Source of the DNA: Cephalopachus bancanus
Lineage: Eukaryota > Chordata > Mammalia > Primates > Tarsiidae
Assembly (NCBI GenBank): GCA_027257055.1
Contig: JAPVLO010000001.1
Coordinates: 12,981,501 to 13,045,500 of the forward strand
Direction: 5' to 3'
DNA length: 64,000 nt
The notes beneath the pieces are model-generated. The model had not been told where the DNA came from and did not search any database. It was given only the letters and a program-made list of their open reading frames with translations. Of this stretch, positions 58,740 through 64,000 are shown in pieces. Each line of letters starts with the position of its first letter. Position 1 is the first letter of the stretch. Made by a program: the position numbers and the translations under genes.

Positions 58740-59275
58740 TTAGCACATAAGTACCCAGGCACAGAATAATAGCATTTTGTGCTATAAAAATGCTATACAG
58801 TAACACTTATAGTTATGTGGGCCCAAACCATGTAGATGCTTTTTGTCTGTCCGATTGGCTATGGGCTCTGAGAAGCCTGTCAGATTTACAGAGCAACCTC
58901 ATTTGCTATCACTGTTTGAGCAGTCGCCAAAGTCAATCTTACTCCTTTATCTGTGGAGCCAACGGGATTCATTCAAAGTAATATCGAGAGTTTTCTAGGT
59001 CAATATTGCTAAATGTTCATTGTCAAGAATCCCTGGGATACCACCTACAAGTTTGAATGGCTGATTTGAGGAAGCTAATTGGTTTCTTCCACGTTTCTTG
59101 AATTCATACCGGCATTATTTTTTAACTAAAACACCAACCTATTATAATAGTTCACAAGGGCATCTTATGAACTAATTACAAGACATTGAATAAGTGCAGC
59201 ACAGTAGAGGTCATTTAGTTGAGTGGGAAGATGCAACAAGAAATGCCTAAAAAGTCAGAATGACCAGATCATGGA
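58740..59275. other. sequence, nothing recognised
   Basis: No repeat or exon supported. Confidence 0.4.
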
Positions 59276-59321
59276 GTATTTTCTTCTCTGACTATATACA
59301 TATAGTCAGAGAAGAAAATAC
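59276..59321. repeat. 46-bp palindrome: perfect 22-bp arms, 2-base centre
   Basis: Left arm 59276-59297 (starting GTATTTTCTTCTCTGACTAT) and right arm 59300-59321 are exact reverse complements around AC. An AT-rich microsatellite-like stretch follows to about 59370. It can extrude as a cruciform or fold as an RNA hairpin. Confidence 0.98.
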
Positions 59322-59949
59322 ACATTATATATATTCATACACATTATATACATAATATATAATTATGTATGTATAATATTAGCATTACAAAGGAATACAA
59401 CTAGAAAGGATCACAGAATATTGAAATACTTATTTCCTCTACTGAAATACCTTCACAATAGCTTTTCTCACATTAAATATATAATTTGTTTTTCAATTAA
59501 AAGGCCTAAAATATGATGCAATGATTAAGTGCTACTTATTAGGAACCTGAGCATATTTTAAAAGGTGAGTCTGTGGGAGAGAGAAATGCAGCTTAGAAAA
59601 CTGGTGGCATTTAGTCTGAGTAAAACTATGAACTGCAACTTTTAAAGTCTTTTTTCTCCTTTACCCAAAGTGCCAAAAATAAAGCTGTATTCTTTTGATA
59701 AAGATTGCTGAAGACAAAAATAGCGGTGTTGTTTCTCTAGAAAATCAATAGTTTCTCCTAATTGGGATGACAGAGCTTACTGTCAAGGAGATCACAATGT
59801 CTGCACGGAGAATTTTCTAGGTAATCTTTCGTGCTTCACTCTCAAGAGCGTCAAAACTGGAAGCAAGACCCAAAATACTCTGAGAAGCGTATCTCACATA
59901 ATTGGATTAGCAACATTTTCTAACTCAGGAATGAAAGAACTTTAAACAA
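59322..59949. other. AT-rich sequence, nothing recognised
   Basis: Begins with an alternating AT-rich stretch. No repeat family or exon seen before the Alu. Confidence 0.4.
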
Positions 59950-60227
59950 GCCGGGTCGATAGCTCAGCCTGTAATCCCGCGCCTTCGGGAAGCTGAGGTG
60001 AGTGGATTGCCTGAGCCCGCGGGTTCGAGACCCGCCTGGGCAGCGGGACCTCATCTTAAAAAATCAACCAGGTGTGGTAGCGCGCGCCTGTAATTCCGGC
60101 TCCTCGGAAGGCGGAGGCGGAAGTATCGCCGGAGCCCAGCGGGTCGAGGCGGCGGTGGCCGGGAGCGGCCGCTGCACTCCAGTCTGGGCGACCGAGTGAG
60201 ACTCCGATTCAAAAAAATAATAATAAT
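59950..60227 (+). mobile_element. Alu SINE, young CpG-rich, with TSD
   Basis: GCCGGGTCGATAGCTCAGCC to GACTCCGATTC with a (AAT)n tail. The exact 12-bp duplication AACTTTAAACAA is at 59938-59949 and 60228-60239. Many CpGs are intact (GGTAGCGCGCGCCTG, GCGGCGGTGGCCGGGAGC), so a recent insertion is likely. Confidence 0.97.
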
Positions 60228-60599
60228 AACTTTAAACAAAAATGGAGGTTCTCTTAAGTTTGCCAGGCTAAATTGTTTAGTACTCTTTTAGAAAATGTCC
60301 CTTTTCCATTAGCGAACTGTATCTTTCTGAGCGAGCCTAAAGCATCACGGGAGAAGCCCAGGGAGATGTCCCTTAAGTCGGCCACTTTCACTAAGTGTAT
60401 CCTGAAAGTCCACGACGCAGCATTTCCACCTCCCAGGGTTCTCAGGACATCAGTGATTCTTTGCATTCCTTGGCTTAAAATGGGTCAAACCTCTACATTC
60501 TGTCATTTTGATGCGACATATTTAATCTGTACCAAATTGAGTAAGGATAAGTCTGATAACACCATACCCAATGTGAAAAGATTGGAACAACCTTTCATT

Positions 60600-60888
60600 T
60601 GTTTGTTTGTTTTTTGAGTGGGAGTCTCGCTCTGCCGCCCAGACTGGAGTGCAGCGGCCACTCCCGGCCACCGCAGCCTCGACCTGCTGGGCTCCGGCGA
60701 TCCTGCCGCCTCAGCCTTCCGAGTAGCCGGGATTACAGGCGCGCGCTACCACGCCCGGCTGATTTTTTGATTTATTGGAAAGATGAGGTCTTGCTGCCCA
60801 GGCGGGTCTCGAACCCGCGGGCTCAGGCAATCCACTCACCTCAGCCTCCCAAAGTGCGGGATGACAGGCTGAGCCACCAAGCCCGGCT
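60600..60888 (-). mobile_element. Alu SINE, young CpG-rich dimer
   Basis: Reverse-strand: TTTG-rich tail, GAGTGGGAGTCTCGCTCTGC, CGACCTGCTGGGCTCCGGCG, then GTCTCGAACCCGCGGGCTC in the left arm and CCAAGCCCGGC at the end. Diverged possible duplication (GGAACAACCTTT against GAAACAATCTTT). Confidence 0.95.
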
Positions 60889-61814
60889 GAAACAATCTTT
60901 TTAAAAAGCAAAGGAAGCAGGAAAAAATATATAGATATTAAAAAAAAAGGCAATGAATTAAGAGTAAAAACAATACCAGACAATAAAATGACATTCTTTT
61001 TTGTTTTAATTTTTCTGTTATAGGAAATCTCAAATAAACTAAATAGACAAAATGGCAAAACAGTTCCTCATATACTCATACCCTGGCTTCGAAAATTACC
61101 AACTCATGGTAAATCAGTTTTCTTTCTTATCCCAAACATGACCCTCCGTTCTTCCTTACTATTTTGAAGAAAACCTAGTTATAACCTCATTTTACTTCTT
61201 AATATTTCAGTAAGTACTTATAAAATGTATGAAAGCTTTTTTTTTAAAAAAGCATAATATAATTATCACATTTAAGAATGGATGATTCCTTAATATCAAC
61301 AAATATCCAGTTATTGTTCAAATTTTGAATTATCTCATAAATGTCATATTTGTATAGGGTTTTTTTGTCAGAATTCGAATAGGATAAACAATTACAATTG
61401 GTCAATAAGTCACTGAAGTGTTTTATTATATATTGGTCTCCTCCACCTACAAGTTTTTACTTGTAAATTATATTTTGAAGGAACCAAGTTGTGCACCTTC
61501 AAAAGATTTTCTTCTCTGAAACTTAATTGTTTCGTAAAGTAGTATGCCCAAGAGGAATTCATGTCAGTACACACTGTTGAAATTTAAGTGTCAGTTCTGT
61601 TTACTTTGAGTTCTCTAATGGTAAATTTTTAAGAGAAAGTTTGTCACTGAACAATTATTTTTACAATGTCCCTGCCATCTTGTTAGATGATTTCAATTAT
61701 TTTGTTTTCACTTGGTTTTGTGACCCATGAAGAAAATAATATAGTTGTCAATTTTCTCTTGAGAATGATTGCCAAGGAGCATTATGCTAAATTTGGATAA
61801 GAAATTGTGGCAGA
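60889..61814. other. sequence between two young Alus, nothing recognised
   Basis: AT-rich, unassigned. The last 16 bases form one copy of the next Alu's duplication. Confidence 0.4.
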
Positions 61815-62101
61815 GCCGGGCTCGGTGGTTCAGCCAGTAATCCCACGCCTTTGGGAGACTGAGGTGAGTGGATTGCTTGAGCCCGCGGGTTCGAGACCCG
61901 CCTGGGCAGCGAGACCTCATCTCTACAATAAATCAAAAAATCAGCCGGGCGTGGTAGAGCATGCCTGTAATTCCGGCTACTTGGAAGGCTGAGGCGGAAG
62001 GATCGCCGGAGCCCAGCAAGTCGAGGCTGCGGTGGCCGGAAGCAGCCACTGCACTCTAGTCTGGGCGACAGAGTGAGACTCCAACTCAAAAAAAAAAAAA
62101 A
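61815..62101 (+). mobile_element. Alu SINE, young, with 16-bp TSD
   Basis: GCCGGGCTCGGTGGTTCAGCC through GACTCCAACTC and an A17 tail. The exact 16-bp duplication AAGAAATTGTGGCAGA is at 61799-61814 and 62102-62117. The left arm carries CCCGCGGGTTCGAGACCCGC. Confidence 0.97.
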
Positions 62102-62184
62102 AAGAAATTGTGGCAGACATAATGTGATGTTTTTGCAAACTTCCATCTCATTTTCCCTTCCAAGGGTACGCACACGCATTCACA

Positions 62185-62222
62185 AGCACACACACACATA
62201 CACACACACACATACACACACA
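62185..62222. repeat. (CA)n microsatellite, interrupted
   Basis: CA-rich tract with TA and GC interruptions. Confidence 0.9.
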
Positions 62223-63609
62223 AGATCCAGCCTCCGCTATGGTGTGATGTCATATGACCAGCTCCTGGCCATTGGATATGGCCAGAAACTACGTCCTAGT
62301 CTGACTATAAAAGCCTTTGTACATTTCTTGGGCTCTATTTATCACCTAGTTAAGTTTTCAGGATCCTGCCCTCCTAATACACACTTGGCAGGTAGCTCTC
62401 TGAACCACACGGAACAGGCACAAGAGTGAGACACAAAACTTTGCATTGCAACAATTAAGATCACTGGGGATTGTTACCCCAGCATAGTCCAGCCTCACCT
62501 ATCTTCACCAATACTATAAGTTTTTAACTGAAATGTAAATGCATCACTAGCAGTATGGTTGAGAACATCACAAAATTCCTATGTGAGTAAGACTCCCTGT
62601 TTATACTTACATAAATAAACCAAAACAGATTTTGAAATGTATTATTCACATCAACTGTAGAGTTAATTTTTTTCAAGTAAAATATTTAAGCATCTTCACC
62701 ACGTGTATTTTAAAATCTAAATATTTATTCGACATCAATATATTGAAAGGTAATAAAATAAGTACTGGAAATAGGGACCATCACTCTTTCAGTTTAATTT
62801 GAGATCAGCATGGAAGCAAATTTTTTTAGCTAAATGTTGGTTTTAAATGCAATTTTTTTCAGCATCAAGAGGAGTTTTCAGTCAAACTGGCATTGAAATA
62901 GACAACCAGAGCTTAGTTTTCAATACAGAAGTTCTCCCAAAAATCAGAAAGAAAAAGTGTAGGAATAGTTCATGGTGAGGGAATTTTAGAGGTTCTATCC
63001 ATGTGACCCAGGGCCACTCTGTCACTTACCTGGTCTAAGACACATGGAGTGACCTCTGACCCACTCTTTTTTAAAAAGTGTCTTAGCCTGCCCAATAGAG
63101 TCCATCTTCATACCTCCCACTATATTATTTAACCAGAACCTATTTCTGTTCTCTCTTGTTGATTATCAAATAGACAAACGATAGAGGTGAAAAGATGCTA
63201 TGCATTTTATCCAAATGAAGCAACATAGAATCAGAGAAATATAGCAACGGAAAGTCATAGAGATTAAGTGACTTAATTCCTATATTACACAGATGAAGAA
63301 CCCGTGACAGAGAAAAACAAAGAGGCTTAAGCAAGCATAAAACATAGTCAGGAAGAGATGGGCACAGGCAGCTGTATTCAATTTTCTGACTCCTGGTTCT
63401 GAATTGTTTTGATCTCCCTTTGCATGGAACACTATTTTAATAAAATTTGCATATCCTAAGTAAACTGACTTATAACAAACCTGATTTAAAGATTCATGGG
63501 ACTTAGAACAAATATTCTTTTCACTAATAGACACAAGAAACCATTTTTTTTAAATTGTAGAATTACCTAATGAAAGGCAGATTATTAAACAGGAAAAGAA
63601 TGGGTTTTA
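62223..63609. other. AT-rich sequence, nothing firmly recognised
   Basis: A weak MIR-like similarity may lie at 63200-63400 (GATTAAGTGACTTAATTCC). No exon or RNA gene supported. Confidence 0.35.
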
Positions 63610-63755
63610 TGGGTTTACTTCAAACCTTGTCTCTACTGCTTTCTAACGGTTCTAACCTTGGATAAATTACCTTGGATTCCTCATCTATAAAGTGGGGATA
63701 ATAATAACCCCATGCAGAATTACTGTGACCGTTATCAAGTTCTCAGTCTTAAGCA
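63610..63755 (+). mobile_element. MIR SINE
   Basis: TAACCTTGGATAAATTACC, TCCTCATCTATAAAGTGGGG and AATAATAACCCCATGCAG match the MIR core and 3' half. Confidence 0.75.
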
Positions 63756-63811
63756 TCACCAAATGGGAAAGGCTGTGCTGCTCAAAGAATGTGAAGATCT
63801 TCCTTGTATGC

Positions 63812-63836
63812 TTTTTTTTTTTTTTTTTTTTTTTTT
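63812..63836. repeat. T25 homopolymer
   Basis: A 25-base T run near the window end, followed by ACCAAAAG. May be the tail of a minus-sense retroposon, but no body is recognised. Confidence 0.85.
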
Positions 63837-64000
63837 ACCAAAAGTCTTTTTAAAAAAAATCTCAGTTTAAGATTTGGGGACACATGGAGTGCTAATCTTA
63901 CTACTAGCTTCAACTTTGAATTTCGAGCATCCTGGTAAACACACCCACAATAACCTATTTAGTAAGCCACTGGCATAAATATGCTTTCTAGTGAAATCAA

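Noticed and set aside
60002..60904. ORFs at 60.0, 60.6 and 61.8-62.2 kb
   Set aside because: Alu-derived shadows; the same conceptual peptides recur in each Alu.
1..64000. CRISPR array, bacterial operon, phage or plasmid features
   Set aside because: No regularly spaced identical repeats and no dense long ORFs; the sequence is clearly primate nuclear DNA.

Overview
This is ordinary vertebrate nuclear DNA: no dense bacterial-style ORFs, GT-AG exon signals, microsatellites and heavy interspersed-repeat content. Dimeric 7SL-derived Alu elements (left arm, A-rich linker, right arm with the extra ~31-base block) make it a primate. The younger Alus are not of the usual human AluY/AluS type. They share CCCGCGGGTTCGAGACCCGC in the left arm, a CTACAATAAATCAAAAAAT linker, a GGATCGCCGGAGCCCAGC right arm and a GACTCCAACTC end. 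From memory of the families they also do not look like typical lemur/loris Alus, so a non-anthropoid primate is likely, with tarsier my weak preference. No comparison could be run.

Only one protein-coding gene is well supported, on the + strand. An internal 92-nt coding exon (6009-6100) is followed by a 23.9-kb intron and by the terminal exon from 30012: 75 codons, stop at 30237-30239, then about 1.2 kb of 3'UTR with an AATAAA at 31423. Splice phases agree exactly, and the joined reading frame is open and ends in Asp-Ser-Thr-Ile, a class I PDZ-ligand pattern. I could not name the gene with confidence.

Layout: 1-6008 is upstream intron with L1, Alu, L2 and MER20 remnants. 6101-30011 is the last intron, with Alus (one nested inside an older one), L2/MIR fossils, an antisense L1 piece, a Z-DNA-prone tract and a mariner fossil just before the last exon. 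31448-64000 is downstream or intergenic, with a 0.93-kb mariner with terminal inverted repeats, MaLR LTRs, a 250-bp inverted repeat, MER5-type and hAT elements, an old L1M from about 53.8 to 57.4 kb, a perfect 22-bp-arm palindrome and several young Alus with clean target-site duplications.

The most unusual observation is a pair of 68-nt sequences (12957-13024 and 41527-41594). They are gapless relative to each other and about 78% identical. Each has a poly(A) tail (T run on this strand) and target-site duplications, and each interrupts a recognisable older repeat. They look like complete retroposed copies of a discrete small RNA or a very short SINE that I do not recognise.
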